From Bradyrhizobium sp. 199 (GTDB lineage Bacteria > Pseudomonadota > Alphaproteobacteria > Rhizobiales > Xanthobacteraceae): a stretch of 64,000 nucleotides of DNA. Positions within the stretch are counted from its first letter, which is position 1, and each line of letters begins with the position of its first letter. The stretch is from the NCBI RefSeq assembly GCF_023073355.1, contig NZ_JADPJI010000006.1, positions 1-64,000 on the forward strand, given 5' to 3'. Shown piece by piece: positions 44,776 through 53,007 of this stretch. The translations under genes were made by a program, and so were the position numbers. The notes beneath the pieces were generated by a model. The model was given only the letters and a program-made list of their open reading frames with translations. It was not told where the DNA came from and did not search any database.

Positions 44776-45707
44776 CAGCGTACCCGCGTGCGATCGAGTT
44801 CATCGGCGAACATGGTCTTGATCTGGTCGCCATCGTGGAGCGAAGAGCCGGCGTCGGCCACGACGATTTCGCCGACGTTGAGGCCTTCCAGGATTTCCGT
44901 CGCGCTGTCTGACGACAGTCCGACCCGCACCTTGCGTGTCTCGATCGTGTTGCCCTTGGCGACGACCTGAATGGTGAGATGGTCAATCGCTGTCTTGGGG
45001 ATCGAGACGCCGCAGCTTCGTTTGGCGTCGATCGAGGCGCGCGCGAACACGCCGACCTTCAGCGAGGGATTGTTGGTGACGCTGATGCGGACGCGGCCGA
45101 GCTGCGTGGCGCGGTCGATCTCCGGCGCAACCAGCCGGACCCGGCCGATCAAATCGGGCGCATCGTCGCGGCTGATGCGCACGGTGGCGCCAGAACTGAG
45201 CTTGGGCATGTGCACCGCCGGGACCTGAGCATCGAGCTCGATCTCGTTGTTGACGGCGATGCGGAACATCGGGCCGGCCTGCGGGGATGCGGGCGCGCCG
45301 ACGATGGTGCGCACTTCGATGACGAGGCCCGGCGCAGGTGCCTTCAGCGAGACCGGGCCTTGCGGGCCGGGTCGCTGCGGCTGGCCGGGGATCTGCGGCG
45401 GCGCGGTCAGGCGCGCCAGCTCCTGGTTGTCGGCGACGACGGCGCCCTCGGTAACCAGGAGATCGGTGACCCTTGAGCCTTCCTGATCGGCGATGACCAC
45501 GGCCTCGCGGCGCGGCACGAAGAAGCCGGTCACCCGCACCAGGTCGGAGAAGCAGGCATTGGTCGATTTCGTCACGATGACGAGCGCCTCGCTTTGCGTC
45601 TCCTTCGGCTCGGGACGCTTGCGATGCTCGAACATATAATAGCCGACGCCGAGCGCGACGACGAACAGCACGGTCCCGGCAGGCTTGAGATATTCGGAGA
45701 GGTTCAT
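44775..45707 (-). CDS. HlyD-type periplasmic adaptor of the RND pump
   Basis: A 310-residue membrane-fusion protein with an N-terminal helix (about 9-25: AGTVLFVVALGVGYYMFEH). It has the barrel-sandwich halves (SRVTDLLVTEGAVVADNQEL, LKAPAPGLVIEVRT) and a C-terminal domain ending LNVGEIVVADAGSSLHDGDQ. It joins the pump encoded immediately downstream to an outer-membrane channel. The ATG giving MNLSEYLKP is chosen over one 84 bases upstream, because AGGATGA precedes it and the helix follows at once. It is paralogous to the orphan adaptor at 26115-27002. Confidence 0.88.
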   Translation of the reverse strand: MNLSEYLKPAGTVLFVVALGVGYYMFEHRKRPEPKETQSEALVIVTKSTNACFSDLVRVTGFFVPRREAVVIADQEGSRVTDLLVTEGAVVADNQELARLTAPPQIPGQPQRPGPQGPVSLKAPAPGLVIEVRTIVGAPASPQAGPMFRIAVNNEIELDAQVPAVHMPKLSSGATVRISRDDAPDLIGRVRLVAPEIDRATQLGRVRISVTNNPSLKVGVFARASIDAKRSCGVSIPKTAIDHLTIQVVAKGNTIETRKVRVGLSSDSATEILEGLNVGEIVVADAGSSLHDGDQIKTMFADELDRTRVR

Positions 45708-45865
45708 CGCCGGATCATCCTGGCCTGGCTCACGGCCGTCCGCGCGAGGCCCATCGAGAGCGTTTCCCTGAAACAAAGCGGCGCCCCACAAGGCTGCGGG
45801 ACGCGCTTTGGAAGCGAGACTTTACACCACATGACGACTTGTCACCGCAAAGGATTGCGTCGTGC

Positions 45866-46537
45866 TCACTTCGATGCGGTGGTCTTGTTTTCCATATTGA
45901 CGACCTGCACGCGCCGGTTGGCCTCCGCCATCGGCTGGCTCGGGTCCTTCAGCTTGCTCTTGCCGTAGCCGACGGTGACGAGGTCGGTTGCGGAGATGCT
46001 GTACTTGTCGACGAGGTAGCGCTTGATCGCGTCCGCGCGGCGCTCCGACAGGTCCTGGTTGTAGGTCTCGCCGCCGGCGGCGTCGGTGTGGCCGGCGACC
46101 ACGAAGGTCGAGCCCTTGAGGTCGGGGCTGGTCAGCGCGCGGCCGAGCGCCTGCACTGAGGACATCGATTTGGCGCTGATATTGGCCGAGTTGTAGTCGA
46201 AGGTGATTTCGAGATCGATGTTCGGCTTGTCCTTGGCGACCGACGCGATTTCCTCGCGCTCGGTCGACGACAGCGATCGCGTCGAGCGGCCGCGAACGGA
46301 CTGGATCAGCTTGGTCTCCGCCGCGTTCGGTGCGGGATCGGCCTGCGGGGCGATCGAGAGGCCGCGGGTCAGGGGCTTCTTGGCCGGCGGCGCCAGTGCG
46401 CGGACGATCTCGTCCTCGGTGACGTTCTTGCTGTTGCTTTCTTCGCCGGCGAAGGCGGACGAGGTCGGCAGCGACAGAGCGGCGCCGATGGTGATGATGG
46501 ACAGGATCGCGGTCAGTCCCTTTGCAGCCAATCTCAT
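45866..46537 (-). CDS. OmpA-family peptidoglycan-binding protein
   Basis: A 223-residue exported protein. A signal peptide (about 1-29, ending SAFAG) is followed by a charged linker and a C-terminal OmpA domain (about 105-215). That domain has the peptidoglycan-binding pattern VVAGHTDAAGGETYNQDLSE, RADAIKRYL and GYGKSKLKDPSQP. There is no N-terminal beta-barrel, so it is a periplasmic or lipid-free wall-binding protein. GGAGGGACT lies before the chosen ATG. It lies between the RND adaptor and the TPR-containing pseudo-caspase, all in the same direction. Confidence 0.88.
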   Translation of the reverse strand: MRLAAKGLTAILSIITIGAALSLPTSSAFAGEESNSKNVTEDEIVRALAPPAKKPLTRGLSIAPQADPAPNAAETKLIQSVRGRSTRSLSSTEREEIASVAKDKPNIDLEITFDYNSANISAKSMSSVQALGRALTSPDLKGSTFVVAGHTDAAGGETYNQDLSERRADAIKRYLVDKYSISATDLVTVGYGKSKLKDPSQPMAEANRRVQVVNMENKTTASK

Positions 46538-46682
46538 AGCCAGTCCCTCCTGCGCAGTCAGCTCGCGTGCATCCAAATGACAGCAATCGGCCTCGGAAAA
46601 GACCTGTTGCGGCATCCGCCTATTAGTCTTCCCAGGGCGGTTCAAGGTTCGAGGCTTTCGATTGCCTCAAGCCAAAAAAATA

Positions 46683-48215
46683 CTAGCGCACTCCGTAGCT
46701 TGCGAACTCCTGAACGATGTTCGGATCCATCGCCTTGGCATTGGCGATATCGAGTGCCCCTTCCTGGGCGGAGCCGTTGCGCTGCTTGGCGAGGCCGCGT
46801 CCATAGAGCGAGGAGGTCAGGCGCGGATTGATCTTCAGGGCTGCGTCGAAATCGGCAATCGCATTCTTGACTGCGCCCGACTTGAGGTTGACGAGCCCCC
46901 GGCTATCCAGCGCATCGACGAAGTTCGGCCGCAGCCGCAGCGCCTCGTTGCAATCCTTCAGCGCGCCCTGCAGGTCGCCCACTACCGTGCGGGTCCAGCA
47001 GCGGTTGTTCAGCGCCTCGACGTCCTTGGTGTTGATCCTTAGCGTATCGTCAAAATCCTTGATGGCGAGGTTGTAGGCGCCCTTGCTGGCATAGACCTGT
47101 CCGCGCCGGTACAGCGCATTCACGTCGTCCGGATTGGCGGCAATCTTGGAGGTCAGGCTCTTGATCGTGGGATCGTCGGCCAGGGCGGCGGCAGTCGGCC
47201 CGCTGTCCGTGCTCGGCGCCGCTGCGGGATCAGCCGGTTTTACCGGCGGTGGCGGCGGGGGCAGGGCGGCCTCGACCTGCGGCTTCGGAGCGGGCGCCGG
47301 CGCAGGTACAGGCGGCGGAGCAGGCGGGGGCGCCGCGGCGGTGTCGGCCGGCTTCGGCGACGGAGGCGATGTCGGCGGCGCGGGAGGCGGCGGGTTGTTG
47401 GCGACGACCGGCGGCGGCGCGGGTGGTGCAGGCGGCGTCGCAGGTGCCGGACGCGATCCGCCGGCTCCCGGGCTGAACGAGAAATCTTCGGCCAATGAAG
47501 AGGATATCCACGGCACCTGCTCGCCGCGCGAGGCGCGGGTGACGCCCATCTTGGTGCGGTTCAGCGTCTCCTCGGCCATCAGGTCGGGGACCCGGATTTC
47601 CTTGAGGAGCTCCTGAACGAACAGGCTGTGATCGCCGCCGGCGTCCGAGACCACCGAGGCCAGAGCCGCCGAATACATGACGAGGGTGCCGTTCGGCGCG
47701 ATGACGGGGGTCAGGCCGGCCGAGAAGCTGCGGAACCGGCGCTCGAACGGATTCCGCCTGGAGGCGTCGACCAGCGCGATCTTCACGCCGGCGCCGCGGG
47801 TGTTGAGCTCGCCGAGGACGGTCTCGAGGCTGAAACCGTCGCGACGCACGTCGGATTCCGTCCAGATCTGCGCATCGATCGGCAGCAAATAGCTCTGGCG
47901 CGCCGACTGGATGCCGAAGCCGCTGAAGAACACCAGCGCCACCGAACCCGGTTTGATCTTGCCGTAGAGCTTGTCGAAGGCCCGGCGCATGCCGTCGCCG
48001 GTCAGATTTTCGCCGATCTCGACCGCAAAGCCGTCGCGCTTGAGCTCGTTCGCGACGTCGCGCGCATCGTTGATCGGTTCCTTCAGCGGGGCATCCGCGT
48101 CCGGATATTTGGCATTGCCGATGACCAACGCAAAACGGTCCCCGGCCGCAAGCGATGGGGCAGTCGGGACGAGTGAGATGAGCAAGGGCAGAAGAAAAAC
48201 GAAGCGAATTTTCAT
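46683..48215 (-). CDS. Caspase-fold protein without catalytic dyad, with Pro-rich linker and TPR repeats
   Basis: A 510-residue exported protein. A signal peptide (about 1-24) is followed by a caspase-like domain (about 26-235). The catalytic His motif reads FFSGFG with Phe100 in place of His, and the Cys motif reads VDASRRNP with Ser152 in place of Cys. A Pro/Ala-rich linker (about 245-335) leads to three TPR units (about 355-500: NALYRRGQVYASKGAYNLAI, ALNNRCWTRTVVGDLQGALK). It should be a periplasmic binding or scaffold protein rather than a peptidase. The p20 domain is clearly paralogous to 24967-25815, sharing RQSYLLPIDAQIW and SDVRRDG blocks. Confidence 0.85.
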   Translation of the reverse strand: MKIRFVFLLPLLISLVPTAPSLAAGDRFALVIGNAKYPDADAPLKEPINDARDVANELKRDGFAVEIGENLTGDGMRRAFDKLYGKIKPGSVALVFFSGFGIQSARQSYLLPIDAQIWTESDVRRDGFSLETVLGELNTRGAGVKIALVDASRRNPFERRFRSFSAGLTPVIAPNGTLVMYSAALASVVSDAGGDHSLFVQELLKEIRVPDLMAEETLNRTKMGVTRASRGEQVPWISSSLAEDFSFSPGAGGSRPAPATPPAPPAPPPVVANNPPPPAPPTSPPSPKPADTAAAPPPAPPPVPAPAPAPKPQVEAALPPPPPPVKPADPAAAPSTDSGPTAAALADDPTIKSLTSKIAANPDDVNALYRRGQVYASKGAYNLAIKDFDDTLRINTKDVEALNNRCWTRTVVGDLQGALKDCNEALRLRPNFVDALDSRGLVNLKSGAVKNAIADFDAALKINPRLTSSLYGRGLAKQRNGSAQEGALDIANAKAMDPNIVQEFASYGVR

Positions 48216-48587
48216 AATCAGCGCGGTCCAGCCAAAAAGGCGCCGTTCCCAGCTTGCGCCGCGGCGACCTTAACGTACGCTTCCTGCATTATCAAACCGT
48301 GGCGAGGGGGCGTCAACCACTTGGAGATTCGGCGTTATCGCGACGATTGACCGCAACGTCCGGGCGCGCCGCGAGAGGAATAAAAGGGGCTGTCATGGTT
48401 GTGCTCGACGTGATCCGCTCAATCTTACCGGCGGCAAGGTTAGGACCTTCATGGCGACGAAAATGTGATTGGTCTCACATGGAAGGCTCACTCCGCCACG
48501 CCGCGAGGCGTTTGACCTTTGCAGCGGAGAGTGGCTTGCTGCGCCGGATCGTCCCGGAAGCCCCACTCAGAAAAGCAAGCAAAAACC
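48216..48587. other. Divergent gap of 372 bases, no gene seen
   Basis: The gap lies between the pseudo-caspase gene and the lactonase-like gene, which point away from each other. No family A-F repeat is present and the open frames here have no ribosome-binding site or recognisable content. It probably holds two promoters, not located. Confidence 0.4.
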
Positions 48588-49394
48588 ATGGGAAGCGCCT
48601 ACGAAATCTACGCCCTGCGCTATGCGACGATGTCGCCGCGCACCCCCAGCATGAACTTCCTGGCGCCCGACCCTCATGACAGCGCGGCGCAGGACCTCGA
48701 CTATTTCGTCTGGCTGATCCGCGGGGGCGGCCGCGACATTCTGGTCGACACCGGCTTTAATGCCGAGGAGGCGAGCGCGCGGGCACGCAAGCTGACGCTC
48801 AATCCGGTCGATGCGCTTGAGCGCTTCGGCGTCGCGGCGTTAGACATTGGCGACGTCATCGTCACGCATCTGCATTACGACCATGCCGGCAATCTCGATC
48901 GCTTCGCGAATGCGCGCTTTCATCTCCAGGAACGCGAGATGGCCTACGCGACCGGCCGCTGCATGTGCAACGGCCTGCTGCGCCATCCGTTCTCGGTCGA
49001 GCACGTCACGCAGATGGTGCGCCACGTCTATGGCGAGCGCGTCACGTTTTATTCCGGCGATGGTGAGGTCGCGCCCGGCGTCACAGTGCATGGTGTCGGC
49101 GGTCATTCCGACGGCTTGCAGGTGGTCAAGGTCGAAACCGCGCGCGGGCCGGTGGTGCTGGCATCCGATGCCGCGCATTACTACGCCAATCTGCAGCGGC
49201 GCAGCCCGTTCCCGATCGTCTACAATGTCGGCGACATGGCGGTGGGCTGGGAGACGATCGAGCGCCTCGCCGGCCACCCCGATCGATTCATCCCCGGCCA
49301 TGATCCGATCGTGACCGAGATTTATCCGCGCGCCAGTGACAAGGTCGACGCCTTCGCGCTGCATCTGCCGCCGTCGCGGTCGTTTGCGAAATAG
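48588..49394 (+). CDS. Metallo-beta-lactamase-fold hydrolase, N-acyl-homoserine-lactonase-like
   Basis: A 268-residue zinc hydrolase with the full motif THLHYDHAGN near residues 93-102, a further metal His in GGHSDGLQVV, the bridging Asp in VLASDAAHYY and the last His in FIPGHDP. All dinuclear metal ligands are present. The N-terminal region (WLIRGGGRDILVDTGF) matches AHL-lactonase-like proteins. The true substrate may be a quorum-sensing lactone or another lactone. The start is the ATG giving MGSAYEIYALRY. It is a lone gene, followed by a repeat and the convergent marR-type gene. Confidence 0.8.
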   Translation: MGSAYEIYALRYATMSPRTPSMNFLAPDPHDSAAQDLDYFVWLIRGGGRDILVDTGFNAEEASARARKLTLNPVDALERFGVAALDIGDVIVTHLHYDHAGNLDRFANARFHLQEREMAYATGRCMCNGLLRHPFSVEHVTQMVRHVYGERVTFYSGDGEVAPGVTVHGVGGHSDGLQVVKVETARGPVVLASDAAHYYANLQRRSPFPIVYNVGDMAVGWETIERLAGHPDRFIPGHDPIVTEIYPRASDKVDAFALHLPPSRSFAK

Positions 49395-49401
49395 GGACCG
49401 T

Positions 49402-49468
49402 ACCCGGAATCCAGAAGTTGTAGCGGGAGATTCCGGGTTCGCCGCTGTCGCGACGCCCCGGAATGACA
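49402..49468. repeat. Dispersed inverted repeat, family C, copy 2
   Basis: ACCCGGAATC and GATTCCGGGTTCG form an inner stem, and CGCCCCGGAATGACA is the outer arm shared with 13290-13389. It sits between convergent genes. Confidence 0.65.
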
Positions 49469-49473
49469 GTATC

Positions 49474-50016
49474 CTAGTACGCCTGCTTGGCATCGGCCTC
49501 TTCGCTGGTCTGGATCAAATCGAGGCTCTGCTCGATCTTGCCGAGCAGCACCGAAAGCTGCTTGCGTTCCTGCGCGGAGAGGCAGGCGAGGATTTCGTCT
49601 TCTCGCCGCAGCAATTGCGGGAATAGCTCTTCATAGAGCGCGCGGCCCTTCTTCGTCAGTTGGAGGCGAAATTCGCGGCGGTCGGCTTCGTTCTCGACCC
49701 GCTCGATCAGATTCTCATTCAGCAGCGTGGTCACCGCGCGACTGATGGTCGATTTGTGCGTGCGGGTGCATTGCGCGATGTACTGCGCGCTGCAGGCATC
49801 GACGCGGAACCCGAGCGTGGCGATCACGCGCCAGGCGGGAATGTCGAGACCATGCCGTTCCTGATATTCGACCGAGAGCGCGGAACTGACTTCGGCGGCG
49901 AGCCGGTTGAGACGGAACGGTACGAATCTGAACAGGTCGAGTCGTGCCTTTGGCGCTACGGAGGCCTCATCGGCTTCGCGTGCCTTCACTGCGATGTCGC
50001 TGGATGTCCTTGCCAA
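49474..50016 (-). CDS. MarR-family regulator of the homogentisate operon
   Basis: A 180-residue regulator with the MarR winged helix: GLDIPAWRVIATLGFR, CTRTHKSTISRAVTTLLNEN, then the wing NEADRREFRLQLTKKG. A TTG with GGAGCG upstream is taken as start. The longer in-frame start at 50145 would overlap the divergent hydroxylase gene and leave no room for a promoter. The gene is divergent from the hydroxylase/hmgA operon, with a palindrome between them, so it is probably the operon's repressor, relieved by an aromatic pathway intermediate. Confidence 0.85.
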   Translation of the reverse strand: MARTSSDIAVKAREADEASVAPKARLDLFRFVPFRLNRLAAEVSSALSVEYQERHGLDIPAWRVIATLGFRVDACSAQYIAQCTRTHKSTISRAVTTLLNENLIERVENEADRREFRLQLTKKGRALYEELFPQLLRREDEILACLSAQERKQLSVLLGKIEQSLDLIQTSEEADAKQAY

Positions 50017-50064
50017 GGAGCGCGCTCCGAATTCCAGTTGACGGCCGGCCGGCTCCGGTCCAAA

Positions 50065-50084
50065 ATAGTTGCACGTGAGACTAT
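50065..50084. promoter_or_regulatory. 20-bp palindrome, candidate MarR operator
   Basis: ATAGT and ACTAT arms flank a GCACGTG-containing centre, with 8 of 10 pairs matched. The site lies 48 bases before the regulator's proposed start and 42 before the hydroxylase ATG. MarR proteins bind palindromes of this size in divergent promoters. Confidence 0.65.
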
Positions 50085-50126
50085 CTAGCAGATCAGTCTT
50101 CCCCTGACCAGAGCCGAGGTTCGTGT

Positions 50127-51782
50127 ATGGCGCAGGCCGAGACACATCAGGCCAAAACGCATCAGGCCAAAGCCCAGTTCGGTTATCGCCGCCATCCCGA
50201 TCAGGACCGCGCCGCTCAAAGCCCGGCCGAGCATCCGGTCGTGGTTGTCGGCGCCGGTCCGGTCGGGCTGTCGCTCGCGATCGATCTCGCCCAGCGCGGC
50301 CAGCGCGTCGTCCTTCTGGATGATGCCGACCGCATTGGCGAGGGCTCCCGCGCGATCTGCTTCTCGAAGAGGTCGCTGGAATATTGGGACCGGCTCGGCG
50401 TCGGCGACCGCATGGTCGCCAAGGGCGTGGTGTGGAGCGTCGGCCGGATCTTTCACGGCGACTCCCAACTCTACCAGTTCAACCTCCTGCCCGAGGACGG
50501 CCACAAGCGGCCGGCCTTCATCAACCTGCAGCAATACTACGCCGAAGCCTATCTGGTCGATCGCATCCAGGATCTGCCCGAGATCGACCTGCGCTGGCGC
50601 AACAAGGTGACGGCGCTCGAGCAGCGCAACGATTCCGCCCTGTTGACGATCGAAACGCCCGAGGGCGCCTATCGCCTGCACGCGCAATATGTGATCGCCT
50701 GCGACGGCGCGCGGTCTTCGCTGCGGCAAATGGTCGGGGCCGAATTCGCAGGACAAGTGTTCGAGGACCAGTTCCTGATCGCCGACGTCAAGATGACCGC
50801 GGAATTCCCGACCGAGCGCTGGTTCTGGTTTGATCCGCCGTTCCATGCGGGACGCTCGGCGCTGCTGCACCGGCAGCCCGACGACGTCTGGCGCATCGAT
50901 CTCCAGCTCAATCGTTACGCCGACCCCGTCGTCGAGAAGAAGCCGGAGAACGTGCAGCCGCGGATCGCGCGCATGCTCGGTCACGACAAGTTCGAGTTCG
51001 AGTGGATCTCACTGTACAAATTCCAGTGCCGGCGGATGGACCGCTTCATCCATGGCCGCGTGATTTTCGCGGGCGACTCCGCCCATCAGGTCTCGCCGTT
51101 CGGTGCGCGCGGCGCCAACTCCGGGCTCGAGGACGCCGAAAATCTCTCCTGGAAGCTCGACCGCGTGCTGCGTGGCACCTCGCCCTCGAGCCTGCTCGAG
51201 AGCTATCATCTCGAGCGCAGCCTGGCGGCCGACGAGAATATTCGCGAATCCACCCGTTCGACCGACTTCATGGCGCCGAACTCGCATCAGGAGGCGCGGC
51301 TGCGCAAGGCGGTGCTGTCGCTCGCCAAGGAGACCGAGTTCGGCAAGCGCATGGTCAATGGCGGGCGCCTGTCGGTGCCGTGCAGCTACGATTCGCCATT
51401 GTCGTCGCCGGATGCAGATGCCTGGCGCGGCGGACCGTTACCCGGCTGCTCCATGCTCGATGCCCCCGTTGCGATCCGCGCGAGCGAGCAGAGCTATTTG
51501 ACGGATGCGTTCCGGACGGGTGGAACAGGCTTCACGCTGCTGTCGTTCAGCAACGGCGCGCCGATCGCTGCGCCCGATGGGGTGAAGGACATCCGCATCG
51601 GCGGCGCGGGCGGACTTGCCGATCCCGCGGGCCTGGTCGCAAAGCGCTATGAGGCCGAGCCGGGCGCCGCCTATCTGCTCCGGCCCGACGGCTACGTCGC
51701 GGCGCGCTTCCGCCATCCGACGCAGGCGGCGATCGCGGCGGCCCTGTCCCGCGCGCAAGGCCTGACACAAGGCCTGAATTGA
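50127..51782 (+). CDS. FAD-dependent aromatic hydroxylase (PheA/MhpA type), probable 3-hydroxyphenylacetate 6-hydroxylase-like
   Basis: A 551-residue flavoprotein monooxygenase. The dinucleotide-binding fold VVVGAGPVGLSLAIDLAQRG is near residue 38, the NADPH/FAD block CDGARSSLRQMVG is near 190, and the FAD-ribityl block is FAGDSAHQVSPFGARGANSG near 313. A thioredoxin-like C-terminal part completes the MhpA-like architecture. In the homogentisate operon the likely role is ring hydroxylation that feeds homogentisate, as MhaA does with 3-hydroxyphenylacetate. The small partner encoded next fits a two-component enzyme. The substrate is inferred, not shown. It is the first gene of the operon under the MarR palindrome. 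Confidence 0.8.
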   Translation: MAQAETHQAKTHQAKAQFGYRRHPDQDRAAQSPAEHPVVVVGAGPVGLSLAIDLAQRGQRVVLLDDADRIGEGSRAICFSKRSLEYWDRLGVGDRMVAKGVVWSVGRIFHGDSQLYQFNLLPEDGHKRPAFINLQQYYAEAYLVDRIQDLPEIDLRWRNKVTALEQRNDSALLTIETPEGAYRLHAQYVIACDGARSSLRQMVGAEFAGQVFEDQFLIADVKMTAEFPTERWFWFDPPFHAGRSALLHRQPDDVWRIDLQLNRYADPVVEKKPENVQPRIARMLGHDKFEFEWISLYKFQCRRMDRFIHGRVIFAGDSAHQVSPFGARGANSGLEDAENLSWKLDRVLRGTSPSSLLESYHLERSLAADENIRESTRSTDFMAPNSHQEARLRKAVLSLAKETEFGKRMVNGGRLSVPCSYDSPLSSPDADAWRGGPLPGCSMLDAPVAIRASEQSYLTDAFRTGGTGFTLLSFSNGAPIAAPDGVKDIRIGGAGGLADPAGLVAKRYEAEPGAAYLLRPDGYVAARFRHPTQAAIAAALSRAQGLTQGLN

Positions 51783-51790
51783 GGTTTTTC

Positions 51791-52024
<234 letters not shown>

Positions 52025-52048
52025 CCCCGTGACCTGAAGGACGAATTG

Positions 52049-53005
52049 ATGGCGAAGAACTTCGCATCCACCGGCGACCTCTCCGAGAAGAAGATCACCT
52101 TCTCCGAAATCGGCACCGATCTCTATGCCTTCACCGCCGAGGGCGATCCGAACACCGCAATCATCGTCGGCGACGACGGCTGCCTGGTGTTCGACGCGCA
52201 GTCGACGCCGGCGATGGCCAACAAGGTGATCGAGCGGGTGCGCTCCGTTACCGACAAGCCCATCAAGTACGTCGTGCTGTCGCACTATCATGCCGTGCGC
52301 GTGCTGGGCGCCTCCGCCTACAAGGCGCAAGGCATCGTCGCTTCGCAGGAGACCTACCGGCTGATCGAAGAACGGGGCCAGCAGGATTGGGATTCCGAAT
52401 ATGGCCGCTTCCCGCGGCTGTTTCAGGATGCGCAGAGCATTCCTGGCCTGACCTGGCCGACGCTGACCTTCGAAGGCGAGATGTCGATCTATCTGGGAAA
52501 ACGCGAGGTGCGGCTGATGCAGCTCGGGGCCGGTCACACCTCCGGCGACATCGTTGCCTGGGTGCCGGATGCGGAAGTCATGTTCTCCGGCGACCTCATC
52601 GAATATCACTCGGCCTGCTATTGCGGCGATGCGCATTTGCGCGAATGGCCGCTGACGCTGAACGAAATCCGCAACTTCAATCCCAAGGCGATCGCGCCGG
52701 GACGCGGCGACGCGCTGAAGGGCGTTAGCACGGTGCGCGAGGCCATCGCGATGACGCGCGACTTCGTCACCTCGCTCTATGGCGCGGCCGAAATCTCGGT
52801 CGCCAGGGGACGTACGCTGAAGGAGACGATGGCGGCAACCCGCGAGGTGATGGATCCGAAGTTTTCGAGCTTCGCCATCTACGAGCACTGCCTGCCGTTC
52901 AACGTATCGCGCGCCTTCGACGAAGCGTCCGGGATCGACGATCCCGTGATCTGGACCGACAAGCGCGACCAGGAAATGTGGGCTGCGCTGCAAGGAGGAG
53001 GATAG
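52049..53005 (+). CDS. Metallo-beta-lactamase-fold protein with half of the metal site lost
   Basis: A 318-residue protein in the homogentisate operon. The usual HxHxDH motif reads SHYHAVRVLG: His79 and His81 are kept but Asp and His are replaced by Val83 and Arg84. His163 (GAGHTSGD) and Asp182 (FSGDLI) remain, while the final His of the PGHG loop is Arg219 (APGRGD). So the first metal site looks intact and the second is missing. The role is unknown; in operons like this it may hydrolyse an ester, lactone or thioester of the pathway. An ATG overlapping a TTG marks the start, and hmgA follows 2 bases after its stop. Confidence 0.78.
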   Translation: MAKNFASTGDLSEKKITFSEIGTDLYAFTAEGDPNTAIIVGDDGCLVFDAQSTPAMANKVIERVRSVTDKPIKYVVLSHYHAVRVLGASAYKAQGIVASQETYRLIEERGQQDWDSEYGRFPRLFQDAQSIPGLTWPTLTFEGEMSIYLGKREVRLMQLGAGHTSGDIVAWVPDAEVMFSGDLIEYHSACYCGDAHLREWPLTLNEIRNFNPKAIAPGRGDALKGVSTVREAIAMTRDFVTSLYGAAEISVARGRTLKETMAATREVMDPKFSSFAIYEHCLPFNVSRAFDEASGIDDPVIWTDKRDQEMWAALQGGG

Positions 53006-53007
53006 TC

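Noticed and set aside
49474..50145. Long version of the MarR regulator starting at 50145
   Set aside because: It would overlap the divergent hydroxylase gene and swallow the palindrome; the extra residues have no MarR similarity.
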